A stretch of 64,000 bases of DNA from Burkholderia cepacia GG4 (GTDB lineage: Bacteria > Pseudomonadota > Gammaproteobacteria > Burkholderiales > Burkholderiaceae): positions 3,348,001 to 3,412,000 of the forward strand of contig NC_018513.1 in the NCBI RefSeq assembly GCF_000292915.1. Direction: 5' to 3'. Made by a program: the position numbers and the translations under genes. Below are positions 16,366 through 26,874 of this stretch, one piece after another; within the stretch, counting starts at the first letter, position 1; each line of letters starts with the position of its first letter. The notes below the pieces were generated by a model, which saw only the letters and a program-made list of their open reading frames with translations, was not told the DNA's origin and did not search any database.

Positions 16366-17112
16366 TCAGACCGGATTATGAATATCGATAAAAAGGTGTT
16401 CGATATCGAATTCTTCGGACAAGTGGGTGCCAAGCGCCTGGATTCCGTAGCGTTCGGTCGCATGGTGCCCTGCCGCAACGAACGCGACGCCGCTCTCGGC
16501 CGCCGCGTGCGTGACGGGTTCGGACACCTCGCCGGTCAGGAACACGTCCGCGCCGGCGTCGATCGCGGCATCGAAATAGCTCTGCGCCGCGCCCGTGCAC
16601 CACGCGATGCGGCGCAACTGCGTGTCCGCATCGCCCAACACGAGCGGCGTGCGGCCGAGCGTGCGCTCGACCTTCGCGACGAAGTGCTCGAGCGTCACCG
16701 GCATCGGCAGCGTCGCCATCCAGCCGAGGTCGCCATCGCCGAAACGCTGCTCGCCGAGCAGCCCGAGCTTCGCGCCGAGTTGCGCGTTGTTGCCGAACTC
16801 CGGATGCGCGTCGAGCGGCAGGTGGAACGCGAACAGGTTCAGGTCGTTCGCAAGCAGCAGCTTCAGGCGCTGGTACTTGCGGCCCGTGATCTGCGGCGCC
16901 TCGTTGCGCCAGAAATAGCCGTGATGGACGAGCACTGCATCCGCCCCCCATTCGAGCGCGGCTTCGAGGAACGCGACCGACGCCGTCACGCCGGTGGCGA
17001 TCTTCTCGATCTTGCGGCGCCCCTCGACCTGGAGGCCGTTCGGGCAATAGTCCTTGAAGCGCGCGGTTTCAAGGGTATTGTTCAAGTACAATTCAAGTTC
17101 GATCCGATCCAT
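16366..17112 (-). CDS. Nif3/YbgI-family dinuclear metal protein
   Basis: A 248-residue member of the Nif3-like family (often named GTP cyclohydrolase 1 type 2 homolog; true substrate uncertain). Metal-binding blocks are visible: VLVHHGYFW (His-His), AFHLPLDAH (His and Asp) and GHHATERYG near the C-terminus (His and Glu). CPNGLQVEG near the start is also typical. The start ATG at 17112 is 21 bases from the divergent protease gene at 17134, so the promoters overlap. The open frame beyond the ATG runs into the protease gene and is not coding. Confidence 0.9.
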   Translation of the reverse strand: MDRIELELYLNNTLETARFKDYCPNGLQVEGRRKIEKIATGVTASVAFLEAALEWGADAVLVHHGYFWRNEAPQITGRKYQRLKLLLANDLNLFAFHLPLDAHPEFGNNAQLGAKLGLLGEQRFGDGDLGWMATLPMPVTLEHFVAKVERTLGRTPLVLGDADTQLRRIAWCTGAAQSYFDAAIDAGADVFLTGEVSEPVTHAAAESGVAFVAAGHHATERYGIQALGTHLSEEFDIEHLFIDIHNPV

Positions 17113-17133
17113 ATAAACCTCTAATCCATTCAG

Positions 17134-18339
17134 ATGCTTAGACGCTTCTGGCTGTTCTTCGCGCAGGCGGTAACGGTGCTGCTCGCGCTGATGTTCATCG
17201 TCGTGACGCTCAAGCCGCAATGGCTGCAACGGCAAGGACAGCTCGGCAAGCAGCTCGCCACGCCGATCGTTGCGCTGCGGGAAGTCGCGCCGGGCATCGG
17301 CGGGGCACCGGCGACCACGTCGTACGCCGAGGCCGCGCAAAAGGCGATGCCCGCTGTCGTCAACGTATTCTCCAGCAAGGATGGCTCGCTGCCGCCCGAT
17401 CCGCGCGCGAAAGATCCGCTGTTCCGCTACTTCTTCGGCGACCGCAACGCCCGCAAGCAACAGGACGAACCGGCCGCCAACCTCGGCTCAGGCGTTATCG
17501 TGAGCCCGGAAGGTTACATTCTAACGAACCAGCACGTCGTGGACGGTGCCGACCAGATCGAAGTCGCGCTCGCAGACGGCCGCACGGCCACCGCGAAGGT
17601 GATCGGCAGCGACCCGGAAACCGACCTGGCCGTACTGAAGATCAACATGACGAACCTGCCGACGATCACGCTCGGCCGTTCGGACCAGTCGCGGGTCGGC
17701 GACGTCGTACTCGCGATCGGCAACCCGTTCGGCGTCGGCCAGACGGTCACGATGGGGATTATCAGCGCGCTCGGCCGCAATCACCTCGGCATCAATACGT
17801 TCGAGAACTTCATCCAGACCGACGCGCCGATCAACCCCGGCAACTCGGGCGGCGCGCTGGTCGACGTGAACGGCAACCTGCTCGGGATCAACACGGCGAT
17901 CTACTCGCGCTCGGGCGGCTCGCTCGGCATCGGCTTCGCGATTCCCGTGTCGACCGCGCGCACCGTGCTCGAAAGCATCATCACGACGGGCTCGGTCACG
18001 CGCGGCTGGATCGGCGTCGAGCCGCAGGACGTCACGCCGGAGATCGCCGAGTCGTTCGGGCTCCAGCAGAAATCCGGCGCGATCGTCGCAGGCGTGCTGC
18101 AGGGCGGCCCCGCCGACAAGGCCGGCATCAAGCCGGGCGACATCCTCGTGAGCGTGAACGGCGAGGACATCACCGACACGACGAAGCTGCTGAACACCGT
18201 CGCGCAGATCAAGCCGGGCACGCCGACCAAGGTACACGTCGTGCGCAAGGGCAAGGAGTTCGACGTGAACGTCGTGATCGGCAAGCGCCCGCCGCCGCCG
18301 AAGCAGACGCTCGACGAACAGGACAGCGACAGCGAGTGA
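17134..18339 (+). CDS. DegS/DegQ-type periplasmic serine protease
   Basis: An S1C (HtrA) protease of 401 residues. One N-terminal transmembrane segment (residues 5-25, no cleavage site) anchors it to the inner membrane. The trypsin-like domain has the triad His134 (TNQHVV), Asp164 (ETDLAVL) and Ser238 (GNSGG). A single PDZ domain follows (about 285-385), with [11 protein letters not shown] and [13 protein letters not shown] blocks. Anchor plus one PDZ is the DegS layout, the protease that starts sigma-E activation by cutting RseA. Assignment as DegS rather than another HtrA paralog is inference. A strong terminator follows at 18387. Confidence 0.92.
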   Translation: MLRRFWLFFAQAVTVLLALMFIVVTLKPQWLQRQGQLGKQLATPIVALREVAPGIGGAPATTSYAEAAQKAMPAVVNVFSSKDGSLPPDPRAKDPLFRYFFGDRNARKQQDEPAANLGSGVIVSPEGYILTNQHVVDGADQIEVALADGRTATAKVIGSDPETDLAVLKINMTNLPTITLGRSDQSRVGDVVLAIGNPFGVGQTVTMGIISALGRNHLGINTFENFIQTDAPINPGNSGGALVDVNGNLLGINTAIYSRSGGSLGIGFAIPVSTARTVLESIITTGSVTRGWIGVEPQDVTPEIAESFGLQQKSGAIVAGVLQGGPADKAGIKPGDILVSVNGEDITDTTKLLNTVAQIKPGTPTKVHVVRKGKEFDVNVVIGKRPPPPKQTLDEQDSDSE

Positions 18340-18386
18340 CATCCGGCGGCCGGCGCATCGGTGCCGCCGGCAGGCCGAAGACGGAA

Positions 18387-18426
18387 ATGCAAAAGGGCAG
18401 CTCAGAGTTGAGCTGCCCTTTTGCAT
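18387..18426. terminator. Bidirectional intrinsic terminator
   Basis: An 18-bp perfect inverted repeat: ATGCAAAAGGGCAGCTCA pairs with TGAGCTGCCCTTTTGCAT around a GAGT loop. A-tract and T-tract ends serve both strands. It lies between the plus-strand protease gene and the end of minus-strand tatC. Confidence 0.9.
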
Positions 18427-18565
18427 TGCATCGGCGTTCTTTCGTCGCGGTGAAGCTGCGTTCGCCCGCACCGCCTGCGCGTTCCGATCTACCGTCCGGC
18501 TACAACGTCGCCGAACGGCGCGTCGGCCGCAGCCACCGCGCCGACCGGCGCACGCTGCTTCGGCG

Positions 18566-19348
18566 TCAACTCGCGGCGCCGTTCTCCGCCTCGGGCGCTT
18601 CCGTCGGCTTCGGCACGAAGAAGCGCGCAGCCAGCAGCCCCACCTCGAACAGCACGATGAGCGGCAGCGCGAGCATCAGTTGCGAGAACACGTCCGGCGG
18701 CGTGACGACCGCTGCGACAACGAATGCGCCGACGATCACGTACGGCCGGATCTCCTTCAGCTTCTTCAGCGTCAGCACCCCCATCCGCACCAGCAGCACG
18801 ACGATGATCGGTACTTCGAACGTGACCCCGAACGCGATGAACATCCCGAGCACGAAGCTCAGATAGTTGTCGATGTCGGTCGACATCTCCGCGCCGAGCG
18901 GTGCGTTGTAGTGCGCCATCACGCGAAAGATCGTCGGGAACACGAGGAAGTACGCGAACGCCATCCCGCACAGGAACAGGAAGTAGCTGCTGCCGACGAG
19001 CGGCACGACGAGCTTCTTCTCGTGCTGGTACAGCCCCGGCGCGACGAACGCCCAGATCTGGTACAGCACGATCGGCAACGCGATCACGAGCGCGACGAGC
19101 ATCGTGACCTTCATCGGCACGAAGAACGAGCCCGTGACATCGGTCACGATCATCCTGCCGCCCTTCGGCAGGTTCTCCATCAGCGGCCGCGCGAGCAGCC
19201 GGAAGATGTCGGGTGCCCAGTAGACGAGCCCGAGGAACACGACGATCACGGCCAAGCCCGCGCGAATGATGCGATCGCGAAGCTCGACGAGATGGGAAAT
19301 GAAGGTTTCTTCCGGGGCGTCGCCCGGGTTCTGCTGGGGGTCGCTCAC
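18566..19348 (-). CDS. tatC: Sec-independent translocase TatC
   Basis: Core receptor of the twin-arginine translocase, which moves folded proteins across the inner membrane. With the GTG start at 19348 the protein has 260 residues: ETFISHLVELRDRI at the start (the conserved signal-binding cytoplasmic region), six hydrophobic segments and the F-E-x-P motif in FGVTFEVPIIVVLLVRMG. It is the last gene of the tatABC operon, 41 bases after tatB. The open frame upstream of the GTG overlaps tatB and is not coding. Confidence 0.95.
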   Translation of the reverse strand: MSDPQQNPGDAPEETFISHLVELRDRIIRAGLAVIVVFLGLVYWAPDIFRLLARPLMENLPKGGRMIVTDVTGSFFVPMKVTMLVALVIALPIVLYQIWAFVAPGLYQHEKKLVVPLVGSSYFLFLCGMAFAYFLVFPTIFRVMAHYNAPLGAEMSTDIDNYLSFVLGMFIAFGVTFEVPIIVVLLVRMGVLTLKKLKEIRPYVIVGAFVVAAVVTPPDVFSQLMLALPLIVLFEVGLLAARFFVPKPTEAPEAENGAAS

Positions 19349-19389
19349 ACCGGCCCTCGGTAGGATTGACGAGCGAGCATGCGCTCGGC

Positions 19390-19920
19390 TCAGAAGAAGC
19401 GCGTCGGCCGGCGCAGGCTGGCCGGCTGGTGGCGCGCGACACGCGCGGCGCCCGACTGCACGTGCGTGCGACGGGTGGTCGCGCGCTTGTACCAGACAGG
19501 CGTCGCTGCCTGCTTCACACGCCAGTTGCGACGCTTCGGCGCGAGCGCGGCCGTGCTGCCGCGCCATGACGGCACTGCAGGCGTGTCGGAACCGTACGTG
19601 CCGGCATCGACCGAGCCTTCGTTGGGACCGCCGACCGCGGAGTTCCACGTGTCGTTCAGTTCCTTCTCGTGCTCGCGCAGGTTATCGTGAATCGTCGTCT
19701 CGACATTGCGCGCGGCCGCCTCGAAATCGGTCTTCATCGTCCGCAGTGCGTCGAGTTCGATTTCGCGCGAGACCTCGGCCTTCACGTCGTTGATGTACCG
19801 CTGCGCGCGGCCGAACAATGCGCCGGCCGTACGCGCGACGCGCGGCAGGCGCTCGGGGCCGAGCACCACGAGCGCGACGACGCCGATCAGCGCCATTTTC
19901 GAAAGACCGAGATCCAGCAT
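19390..19920 (-). CDS. tatB: Sec-independent translocase TatB
   Basis: TatB partners TatC in recognising twin-arginine signal peptides. The 176-residue protein has the short N-terminal membrane helix (MLDLGLSKMALIGVVALVVL), the conserved Gly-Pro-Glu hinge (LGPERLPR) and an amphipathic helix with AEVSREIELDALR. The C-terminal 80 residues are basic, Ala/Thr/Arg-rich and probably disordered; this tail varies between species. It starts 26 bases after tatA. Confidence 0.94.
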   Translation of the reverse strand: MLDLGLSKMALIGVVALVVLGPERLPRVARTAGALFGRAQRYINDVKAEVSREIELDALRTMKTDFEAAARNVETTIHDNLREHEKELNDTWNSAVGGPNEGSVDAGTYGSDTPAVPSWRGSTAALAPKRRNWRVKQAATPVWYKRATTRRTHVQSGAARVARHQPASLRRPTRFF

Positions 19921-19946
19921 TGCGAATGCCTGTCAGCGTGCCGGCG

Positions 19947-20177
19947 TTACGACTTGTTCGAGTCGGAACGCGTCGTTTCCTTCGCGTTGACGTCGACCGA
20001 GCCCGAGCGCGGCAGTTGCTGCGCGTCCGCCGGCGTTTCGCCTTCCTTCATCCCGTCCTTGAAACCCTTCACGGCGCTGCCGAGGTCGTTGCCAATATTG
20101 CGCAACTTCTTCGTACCGAAAACCAGCGCGACGATCAGCAGCACGATCAGCCAGTGCCAAATGCTCAATCCACCCAT
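19947..20177 (-). CDS. tatA: Sec-independent translocase TatA
   Basis: TatA forms the variable-size translocation assembly. From the ATG at 20177 it has 76 residues: [20 protein letters not shown] is the membrane helix, [10 protein letters not shown] the hinge with the conserved Phe-Gly, and [13 protein letters not shown] the amphipathic helix. A hydrophilic tail follows. It is the first tat gene, 94 bases after hinT on the same strand. Twin-arginine substrates in this window include the Rieske protein and, perhaps, the bacteriocin at 45256. Confidence 0.95.
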   Translation of the reverse strand: MGGLSIWHWLIVLLIVALVFGTKKLRNIGNDLGSAVKGFKDGMKEGETPADAQQLPRSGSVDVNAKETTRSDSNKS

Positions 20178-20271
20178 GATGAAACCTCTCCTCAACCACG
20201 CCGTGTCGCGGCGCAAATCGCCGGCGGCACGCCGGCTTCGACTATCGATGCGGGGGAAACGCCCCGCTACG

Positions 20272-20637
20272 TCAACCCATCCGGTGCCACGGGCGCGGGC
20301 CGGCCAGGATATGCGCGTGCAGGTGGTAGACCTCCTGCCCGCCGCCGGGACCCGTGTTGATCACCGTGCGAAAGCCGGTTTCGCCGCCCGTGTACGCGAC
20401 GCCCAACTGATCGGCCAGACGCGCGACGAGCAGCATCAGCCGGCCGAGCATCGGCGCATCGGCCTCGCTCGCCGCCGATAGCGTCGGCAGGTGCCGGCGC
20501 GGAATCACGAGCACGTGCGTCTCGGCCGCCGGGCGGATGTCGCGGAACGCGACGAATTCGTCGTCCTCGTGCACCCTCGTGCTCGGGATCTCGCCCGCCG
20601 CGATCTTGCAGAACAGGCAATTCGGATCGTGACTCAT
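20272..20637 (-). CDS. hinT: HIT-family nucleotide hydrolase (HinT)
   Basis: A 121-residue histidine-triad protein. HinT-type enzymes cleave purine nucleoside phosphoramidates such as AMP-lysine. The start has the zinc-binding-like [13 protein letters not shown], the middle has [17 protein letters not shown], and the catalytic triad motif H-L-H-A-H is at 105-109, followed by ILAG. It belongs to the block that follows the his genes (hisE, membrane protein, hinT, tatABC). Confidence 0.93.
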   Translation of the reverse strand: MSHDPNCLFCKIAAGEIPSTRVHEDDEFVAFRDIRPAAETHVLVIPRRHLPTLSAASEADAPMLGRLMLLVARLADQLGVAYTGGETGFRTVINTGPGGGQEVYHLHAHILAGPRPWHRMG

Positions 20638-20666
20638 GTTGCTCCTGCGAAACGCCCGCTCGCCGG

Positions 20667-21059
20667 TCAGAACCAGGCCTGCGGATCGAGCGTCTTGTTG
20701 TCGTTCAGGTACAGCCAACCCTTGATGATACGGTACAGCGTCCAGATCCATGTGACAAACATGACGACGAATCCCACCGCCACGAACATCAGTGCGAAGC
20801 CGATCACGTACGCGATCAGCGCGCGCCAAAACGTGCGGATCTGCCACTCGAAATGGTCGGCGTACGGCGTGCCGGCCACATCGCCGCGCTTCACATAGTT
20901 GATGATGATCGCGATGAGGCCGGTGACGCCGCCCGTCAGCCAATGAATCGCGTAGAGGCCATACAGCACGTGCGTCAGCGTGCGCAATCCGTTCAGTCGC
21001 TCGGCGTCTGCTGCGCCCGGCACCGACGGTGTCGGAAACTGGCTCGGTGTATCGGTCAT
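20667..21059 (-). CDS. Small membrane protein, DUF4870-like
   Basis: From the ATG at 21059 (GGGGTAG upstream) this is a 130-residue inner-membrane protein. Three hydrophobic helices are visible (around THVLYGLYAIHWLTGG, IRTFWRALIAYVIGF and FVAVGFVVMFVTWIW), separated by a short basic loop with INYVKRGDV. The Tyr-rich C-terminal IIKGWLYLNDN is typical of this DUF4870/YidH-like group, whose role is unknown. It lies between hisE and hinT, a position kept in Burkholderia. Confidence 0.75.
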   Translation of the reverse strand: MTDTPSQFPTPSVPGAADAERLNGLRTLTHVLYGLYAIHWLTGGVTGLIAIIINYVKRGDVAGTPYADHFEWQIRTFWRALIAYVIGFALMFVAVGFVVMFVTWIWTLYRIIKGWLYLNDNKTLDPQAWF

Positions 21060-21130
21060 GATGCTACCCCCGCTAGATGACAATTCTTACAGCTTACCTG
21101 ACTGTTGCCACCGCGGCGCGCCGCTGCCTG

Positions 21131-21496
21131 TCACCCGCCGTTTTCCTCGCGCTCGCGGCGCTTGCGCAGCGCCTTTTCCTCGATGCCCGACAGCCCTTCG
21201 CGGCGCTCGAGCTCGGCGATCACGTCGGCCGGGCTCAGGTCGAAATGCGACAGCATCACGAGGCAGTGGAACCACAGATCGGCCACTTCGCCGACCAGCG
21301 CCGTCGGCGCGCCGCCCTGGCGCACGTCCTTCGCGGCCAGCACGACTTCGGTCGCCTCTTCGCCGATCTTCTTCAGCACCGCGTCGTCGCCCTTGTGGAA
21401 CAGGCGCGATACGTACGATTGGTCGGGGTCACCGCCCTTGCGGCTATCGATCACGGCCGCGAGGCGCAGCAGCGTGTCTTCGGTCGATTGCGTCAT
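21131..21496 (-). CDS. hisE: Phosphoribosyl-ATP pyrophosphatase
   Basis: Second step of histidine synthesis: hydrolysis of phosphoribosyl-ATP to phosphoribosyl-AMP. The 121-residue protein shows the MazG-like core: [24 protein letters not shown] with its Glu-x-x-Glu metal ligands, then [15 protein letters not shown]. Here hisE and hisI are separate genes that overlap by 4 bases, unlike the fused enterobacterial form. Confidence 0.95.
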   Translation of the reverse strand: MTQSTEDTLLRLAAVIDSRKGGDPDQSYVSRLFHKGDDAVLKKIGEEATEVVLAAKDVRQGGAPTALVGEVADLWFHCLVMLSHFDLSPADVIAELERREGLSGIEEKALRKRREREENGG

Positions 21497-21909
21497 TTGT
21501 AGATGTGTTCGGGATCTTTCAGCACCGGCTCGACCGCGACCCAGTCGCCGCTGTCCACGTTGCCTTCGAATTTCTGGAAGAAGCACGAATGCCGGCCGGT
21601 GTGGCATGCAATGCCCGACACCTGCTCGACCTTCAGCAGCACGACGTCCTCGTCGCAGTCGAGCCGCACCTCGTGCACGTGCTGCACGTGGCCCGACTCC
21701 TCGCCCTTGAACCACAGGCGCTTGCGCGAGCGCGAATAGTAGACCGCGCGCTGCGTCTCGATCGTCTTCGCCAGCGCCTCGCGGTTCATCCACGCGAACA
21801 TCAGCACGTCGTTCGTCGACGCTTCCTGCGCGATCACCGGCACGAGGCCGTTGTCGTCCCAGCGGACCTTGTCGAGCCACGCGGGCAGGGATTTCGTTTC
21901 GGTATTCAT
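21493..21909 (-). CDS. hisI: Phosphoribosyl-AMP cyclohydrolase
   Basis: Third step of histidine synthesis: opens the adenine ring of phosphoribosyl-AMP. The 138-residue enzyme has the expected metal-binding features: [11 protein letters not shown] and the paired cysteines in [25 protein letters not shown] and [18 protein letters not shown] are family blocks. Its ATG is at 21909 and shares a base with the hisF stop. Confidence 0.96.
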   Translation of the reverse strand: MNTETKSLPAWLDKVRWDDNGLVPVIAQEASTNDVLMFAWMNREALAKTIETQRAVYYSRSRKRLWFKGEESGHVQHVHEVRLDCDEDVVLLKVEQVSGIACHTGRHSCFFQKFEGNVDSGDWVAVEPVLKDPEHIYK

Positions 21910-22682
21910 CACAGCCTCACCGGGATGCCCTGGTCGGACATGAAGCGCTTCGCCTCGCCGACCGTGTGCTCGCCGTAGTGGAAGATGCTTGCGGCCAGCA
22001 CCGCGTCGGCGCGACCGTCCTTGATGCCGTCCGCGAGATCCTGCAGGCAGCCGACACCGCCCGATGCGATCACCGGCACCGGCACCGCGTCCGACACGCC
22101 GCGCGTGAGCGCGAGGTCGAAGCCCGACTTCGTGCCGTCGCGGTCCATGCTCGTAAGCAGGATCTCGCCCGCGCCGAGCTCGGCCATCTTGCGCGCCCAT
22201 TCGATCGCGTCGAGGCCCGTATTCTTGCGGCCGCCGTGCGTGAAGACTTCCCAGCGCGGCGTTTCGCCGTCGGCCGACACGCGCTTCGCGTCGATCGCGA
22301 CGACGATGCACTGCGAGCCGTATTTGTCGGCCGCGTCGCGCACGAGCTGCGGGTTCGCGACCGCCGACGAATTCATGCTGACCTTGTCCGCGCCCGCGTT
22401 CAGCAGGCGCCGCACGTCCTCGACGGCGCGCACGCCGCCGCCGACGGTCAGCGGAATGAAGACCTGCGACGCGACCGCCTCGATGATCGGCAGGATCAGG
22501 TCGCGCTGATCGGAGGTCGCGGTGATGTCGAGGAACGTCAGTTCGTCGGCACCCTGGTCGTCGTAACGGCGGGCGATTTCGACGGGGTCGCCGGCATCGC
22601 GCAGTTCGACGAAGTTGACGCCCTTGACGACACGCCCGGCAGTCACGTCCAGGCAGGGGATGATGCGTTTAGCTAGAGCCAT
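21909..22682 (-). CDS. hisF: Imidazole glycerol phosphate synthase cyclase subunit
   Basis: The 257-residue (beta-alpha)8 barrel that joins ammonia from HisH to the ring and yields imidazole glycerol phosphate. It starts [21 protein letters not shown] with the catalytic Asp of CLD, has [13 protein letters not shown] and [12 protein letters not shown] phosphate-binding loops and [13 protein letters not shown] with the second catalytic Asp. It is 105 bases downstream of hisA. Confidence 0.97.
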   Translation of the reverse strand: MALAKRIIPCLDVTAGRVVKGVNFVELRDAGDPVEIARRYDDQGADELTFLDITATSDQRDLILPIIEAVASQVFIPLTVGGGVRAVEDVRRLLNAGADKVSMNSSAVANPQLVRDAADKYGSQCIVVAIDAKRVSADGETPRWEVFTHGGRKNTGLDAIEWARKMAELGAGEILLTSMDRDGTKSGFDLALTRGVSDAVPVPVIASGGVGCLQDLADGIKDGRADAVLAASIFHYGEHTVGEAKRFMSDQGIPVRL

Positions 22683-22787
22683 GATGTTGCGCCATATGCC
22701 GCGATGGGACGGCCGGTTGCGGAAGCCTCGCGCGAGGCTTCCGGTCGGGGCCGCCTGCTGGCAGCCCCGGCGAACGGGACAACCGCG

Positions 22788-23543
22788 TTACGCGTTGTCG
22801 AGTTCGCCGTTCAGTTCGTCCGCGCGCTTTTGCGCGGCCGCGAAATCGAGATCGCCGGAGTAGATCGCACGGCCGCAGATCACGCCTTCGACGCCGTGCT
22901 CTTCCACTTCGCAGAGGTTCTCGATGTCGGTAAGGTTCGACAGGCCGCCGCTGGCGATCACCGGAATGCCGACCGCCTGCGCGAGCTTCACGGTCGCCTC
23001 GATGTTGATGCCCTGCAGCATCCCGTCGCGACCGATGTCCGTGTAGACGATCGATTCGACGCCGTAGTCCTCGAACTTCTGCGCGAGATCGATCACTTCG
23101 TGGCCGGTCAGCTTGCTCCAGCCGTCGGTCGCGACCTTGCCGTCCTTCGCATCGAGGCCGACGATGATGCTGCCGGCGAACGCGGTGCACGCGTCCTGCA
23201 GGAAGCCCGGGTCCTTCACGGCCGCCGTACCGATGATCACGTAGGACAGGCCGGCGTCGAGGTACTTCTCGATCGTCTCGAGGCTGCGGATGCCGCCGCC
23301 GAGCTGTACGGGGATTTCATCGCCGACTTCGTCGAGGATCGCTTCGATCGCCTCGAGATTCTTCGGCTTGCCGGCGAATGCGCCGTTCAGGTCGACCAGA
23401 TGGAGCCGCCGGGCGCCGAGATCGACCCACTTGCGGGCCATCGCCGCCGGGTTCTCGGAAAAAATCGTGGCCTGGTCCATATCGCCCTGTTTGAGGCGCA
23501 CACACTGACCGTCTTTGAGATCGATGGCCGGAATCAGCAACAT
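22788..23543 (-). CDS. hisA: ProFAR isomerase HisA
   Basis: Isomerises the 5-phosphoribosyl unit of ProFAR, the step before HisH-HisF. The 251-residue barrel begins [21 protein letters not shown] with catalytic Asp, and has [20 protein letters not shown] and [15 protein letters not shown] phosphate loops and [14 protein letters not shown] with the second catalytic Asp. It resembles HisF, as expected for the two related barrels. Confidence 0.97.
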   Translation of the reverse strand: MLLIPAIDLKDGQCVRLKQGDMDQATIFSENPAAMARKWVDLGARRLHLVDLNGAFAGKPKNLEAIEAILDEVGDEIPVQLGGGIRSLETIEKYLDAGLSYVIIGTAAVKDPGFLQDACTAFAGSIIVGLDAKDGKVATDGWSKLTGHEVIDLAQKFEDYGVESIVYTDIGRDGMLQGINIEATVKLAQAVGIPVIASGGLSNLTDIENLCEVEEHGVEGVICGRAIYSGDLDFAAAQKRADELNGELDNA

Positions 23544-23706
23544 AGCAATCGGGTGTCGTCGTGGAAAATGAAAAGAATCCGGCGCGTACCGGCCAATCCG
23601 GTACCGCGCCGTCTCGCTAGTTTAGTACAACTCTTTCGGCGCATAGACGCGTGAGCCCCGCGCGACAGGCGTTTCCGCCCCGTCGACTGTGGCTCGCGCA
23701 CCACGT

Positions 23707-24348
23707 TCACGGTTTCCAGTGTACGAAGTTGCGATACAGACGCAACCCGACTTCCGCGCTTTTCTCGGGGTGGAATTGGGTCGCGAAGAGGTTGTCCCGC
23801 GCGACCGCGGACGTAAACGGCGCGCCGTATGCCGTTTCGCCAACCGTGTGCGCCGGGTTGTCCGGCGTCACGTAATAGCTGTGCACGAAGTAGAAATACG
23901 CATCGTCGGGCACGCCGTCCCACAGCGGGTGCGGCTGCGACTGGCGCACGCGGTTCCAGCCCATCTGCGGCACCTTGAAGCGCGAGCCGTCGTCCTGCAG
24001 CCGGCCGTCGAGCTCGAAACGCACGACCTTGCCGGGCAGCAGGCCCAAGCCCTTCGTGTCGCCTTCCGCGCTCCAGTCGAACAGCATCTGCTCGCCGACG
24101 CATACGCCGAGCAGCGGCTTCGTGCGCGACGCCTCGATCACTGCTTCCTGCAGCCCCGATTCGCCGAGGCAGCGCATGCAGTCGGGCATCGCGCCCTGGC
24201 CGGGCAGCACGACACGGTCGGCCGCGCGAATCGCAGCCGGCGTGTCGACGATCGCCACGTCGGCGGCCGGTTCGGCCTTCTTGAGCGCCTGCGCGACCGA
24301 GCGCAGGTTGCCCATCCCATAATCCACAATCGCAATCGAAGTTTTCAT
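23707..24348 (-). CDS. hisH: Imidazole glycerol phosphate synthase glutaminase subunit
   Basis: Class I glutamine amidotransferase that feeds ammonia to HisF. From the ATG at 24348 the protein has 213 residues. It shows [11 protein letters not shown] at the start, the nucleophile Cys83 in [11 protein letters not shown] (Val where many homologs have Leu), and the His/Glu pair in [10 protein letters not shown] near the end. The ATG overlaps the stop of marC by 4 bases. The upstream open frame is inside marC. Confidence 0.96.
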   Translation of the reverse strand: MKTSIAIVDYGMGNLRSVAQALKKAEPAADVAIVDTPAAIRAADRVVLPGQGAMPDCMRCLGESGLQEAVIEASRTKPLLGVCVGEQMLFDWSAEGDTKGLGLLPGKVVRFELDGRLQDDGSRFKVPQMGWNRVRQSQPHPLWDGVPDDAYFYFVHSYYVTPDNPAHTVGETAYGAPFTSAVARDNLFATQFHPEKSAEVGLRLYRNFVHWKP

Positions 24349-24965
24349 CTCAGTGCAGGCAGTAGCGCCCTCAGTCCATTGACGATGAATTCCACCGCCA
24401 GCGCCGACAGCATCAGACCCATCAGCCGCGTGGCGATGTTGATGCCGGTGCGGCCAATCCAGTTCGCGATCGGCTCGGCAAGCCGCATCGCGAAGAAACA
24501 CAGCAGGGCCAGGACCGCGCCGATCGCGACAAGCCCGGCCCGCTCATACCAGTGATGCGAGTTCGCCGCATAGATGATCACCGTGCTGATCGAGCCGGGG
24601 CCCGTAAGCAGCGGAATCGCCAGCGGCACGACCGCGATGTTGTCCTTCATCTCGGCCTCGTGGCGCTCCTCCGGCGTCGATCGCGTGTTGCCGATCTGCG
24701 CGTTCAGCATGTTGATCGCCATCAGCAGCATGATGATCCCGCCGCCCACTTCGAGCGAGCCGACCGAAATGCCGAAGAAGTCGATGATCTGCTGCCCGAG
24801 CAGCGTCGTCACCGTCATCACGCAGAACACCGACACCGACGCGATCCGGATCGTGCGGCGCCGCTCGTCGTCCGTCTGCTGCGCCGTCAGGCTCAGGAAG
24901 AACGGCACCGCGCCGACCGGGTTGATCAGCGCTAGCAGCGAAATGAACGATTTGAGCAGATCCAT
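24345..24965 (-). CDS. MarC-family integral membrane protein
   Basis: A 206-residue protein with about six hydrophobic helices. The MarC/UPF0056 pattern is clear: [18 protein letters not shown] at the start, then [15 protein letters not shown], then [19 protein letters not shown]. Function is unknown; an old link to multiple antibiotic resistance was not upheld. It stands between hisB and hisH and overlaps hisH by 4 bases, so it is translated within the his operon. Confidence 0.88.
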   Translation of the reverse strand: MDLLKSFISLLALINPVGAVPFFLSLTAQQTDDERRRTIRIASVSVFCVMTVTTLLGQQIIDFFGISVGSLEVGGGIIMLLMAINMLNAQIGNTRSTPEERHEAEMKDNIAVVPLAIPLLTGPGSISTVIIYAANSHHWYERAGLVAIGAVLALLCFFAMRLAEPIANWIGRTGINIATRLMGLMLSALAVEFIVNGLRALLPALR

Positions 24966-25026
24966 CGCATGCCGGCGCGCCGCGCCGAAGCCGTCAGGTT
25001 GTCCTTGGCGTCTGTCCGTCTGGAAC

Positions 25027-25614
25027 TCAGAGGCTGCCCTTCGTCGACGGAATCTGCCCCGCCGCCCGCTCGTCGAGCTCCACCGCCGCGCGCAGTGCCC
25101 GGCCGAAAGCCTTGAACACCGTTTCCAGCTGATGGTGCGCGTTGATCCCGCGCAGGTTGTCGATGTGCAGCGTGACACCCGCGTGGTTCACGAACCCGCG
25201 GAAGAATTCGATCGACAGGTCGACGTCGAACGTGCCGATCCGCGCGCGCGTGAACGGCACGTGGAATTCCAGCCCCGGCCGGCCCGAGAAGTCGATCACG
25301 ACGCGCGACAGCGCCTCGTCGAGCGGCACGTACGAATGGCCGTAGCGACGGATGCCCTTCTTGTCGCCGATCGCCTTCGCGACGGCCTGGCCGAGCGTGA
25401 TGCCGACATCCTCGACCGTGTGGTGGTCGTCGATATGCGTATCGCCATGCGCTTCGACCTCGAGATCGATCAGACCGTGTCGCGCGATCTGGTCGAGCAT
25501 ATGGTCGAGAAACGGCACGCCGGTAGCCAGCTTCTGCCGGCCCGTACCGTCGAGATCGAGCTTCACACGGATCTGCGTTTCGCTGGTATTGCGAACGACT
25601 TCCGCCACACGCAT
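25027..25614 (-). CDS. hisB: Imidazoleglycerol-phosphate dehydratase
   Basis: Dehydrates imidazole glycerol phosphate to imidazole acetol phosphate. The 195-residue single-function form has the manganese-binding repeats: [14 protein letters not shown], then [13 protein letters not shown], then [10 protein letters not shown] and GINAHHQLE. It lacks the N-terminal phosphatase domain of the enterobacterial fusion. The start ATG is at 25614, 65 bases after hisC. Confidence 0.96.
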   Translation of the reverse strand: MRVAEVVRNTSETQIRVKLDLDGTGRQKLATGVPFLDHMLDQIARHGLIDLEVEAHGDTHIDDHHTVEDVGITLGQAVAKAIGDKKGIRRYGHSYVPLDEALSRVVIDFSGRPGLEFHVPFTRARIGTFDVDLSIEFFRGFVNHAGVTLHIDNLRGINAHHQLETVFKAFGRALRAAVELDERAAGQIPSTKGSL

Positions 25615-25679
25615 GGCAATTCCTTGATTGAGTCTGATGTAAATGGGGATTGATCGTCGCGCGCCGCCGCGCCCTGGGC

Positions 25680-26753
25680 TCAACCGGGCAGCGCGAGTTT
25701 CAAAGCAGCCAGCAGGCGCGCGTTTTCGTCGGGAGAACCGACGGTCAGCCGCACGCATTCGGACAGCAACGGATGCATTTTACTCACGTTTTTGACCAGC
25801 ACCCGCTCGGTGAGCAATGCATCGAACACGGCCGCCGCGTCCGGCACGCGCACCAGCAGGAAATTGCCCGCGCTCGGGAACACCGTCGCGCCCGGCAATG
25901 CGGCCACGGCATCCGCGAGACGCGTGCGTTCCGCGCGCAGTTCGGCCGCCTGCGCGTCGAGCACGTCGAGGTGGTCGAGCAGGAAATCGACGGTCGCCTG
26001 GGTCAGCACGTTGATGTTGTACGGCGGGCGCACCTTGTCGAACTCGGTCAGCCACGCGGGCAGCCCGGCGAGATAGCCGAGGCGGATCCCCGCGAGGCCG
26101 AGCTTCGACACCGTGCGCATCACGACGACGTTGTCGAACTCGGCGGCGCGCGGCAGCCACGAGCGCTCCGCGAACGGCTGGTACGCCTCGTCGATCACGA
26201 TCAGGCTGTGCCGTGCGGCCGCGATGATCCGCTCGACGTCGGCTTCGTCGTACAGCGTGCCGGTCGGGTTGTTCGGGTAGGCGAGATAAACGAGCGCGGG
26301 CCGATGCTCGGCGATCGCCGCGATCATGGCATCCGCGTCGAGCGTCAGGTCGGCCTTCAGCGGCACCCCGACGAAGTCGAGCTGCGCGAACTTCGCCGAC
26401 AGCTCGTACATCACGAAGCCCGGCACCGGCGCGAGTACCTTCGCACCCGGCCTGGCGCACGCCACCGACATCATGCTGATGATTTCGTCCGAGCCGTTGC
26501 CGAGCAGCACGTCGCATGCGGCCGGCACGCCCATCGCGCGGCGCAGCTTGTCGAGCAGCGCGCCCGGGCGCGGCGCCGGGTAGCGGTTCAGCGCGACCTG
26601 CGCGAGGCGCTCGCCGAGCGCCGCCGCCAGCGGCGCGGGCAGCGAATACGGGTTCTCCATCGCATCGAGCTTCACGAACCCGCTCGCGTCGGGCACCGGG
26701 TAGCTCGTCATCGCGAGCACGTCGCGGCGGATGATGTCTTGTGGCGTCGTCAT
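25680..26753 (-). CDS. hisC: Histidinol-phosphate aminotransferase
   Basis: PLP-dependent transaminase making histidinol phosphate. The 357-residue fold-type I enzyme shows [11 protein letters not shown] near the cofactor phosphate site, [18 protein letters not shown] with the pyridine-nitrogen Asp, and [16 protein letters not shown] with the PLP Lys. It lies between hisD and hisB. Burkholderia often has more than one hisC; this is the operon copy. Confidence 0.95.
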   Translation of the reverse strand: MTTPQDIIRRDVLAMTSYPVPDASGFVKLDAMENPYSLPAPLAAALGERLAQVALNRYPAPRPGALLDKLRRAMGVPAACDVLLGNGSDEIISMMSVACARPGAKVLAPVPGFVMYELSAKFAQLDFVGVPLKADLTLDADAMIAAIAEHRPALVYLAYPNNPTGTLYDEADVERIIAAARHSLIVIDEAYQPFAERSWLPRAAEFDNVVVMRTVSKLGLAGIRLGYLAGLPAWLTEFDKVRPPYNINVLTQATVDFLLDHLDVLDAQAAELRAERTRLADAVAALPGATVFPSAGNFLLVRVPDAAAVFDALLTERVLVKNVSKMHPLLSECVRLTVGSPDENARLLAALKLALPG

Positions 26754-26874
26754 GGTCTCAAGCCGGCGTGCGTCGCGCCGGCATCAAATGGTCGGCAAGG
26801 CGGCGGCTGCCACCTTGCGCTGGGTCTCCTCGTCGACCGGAGTCGATGCGTCGGCACCGGCCCCGGCGTGCGTG

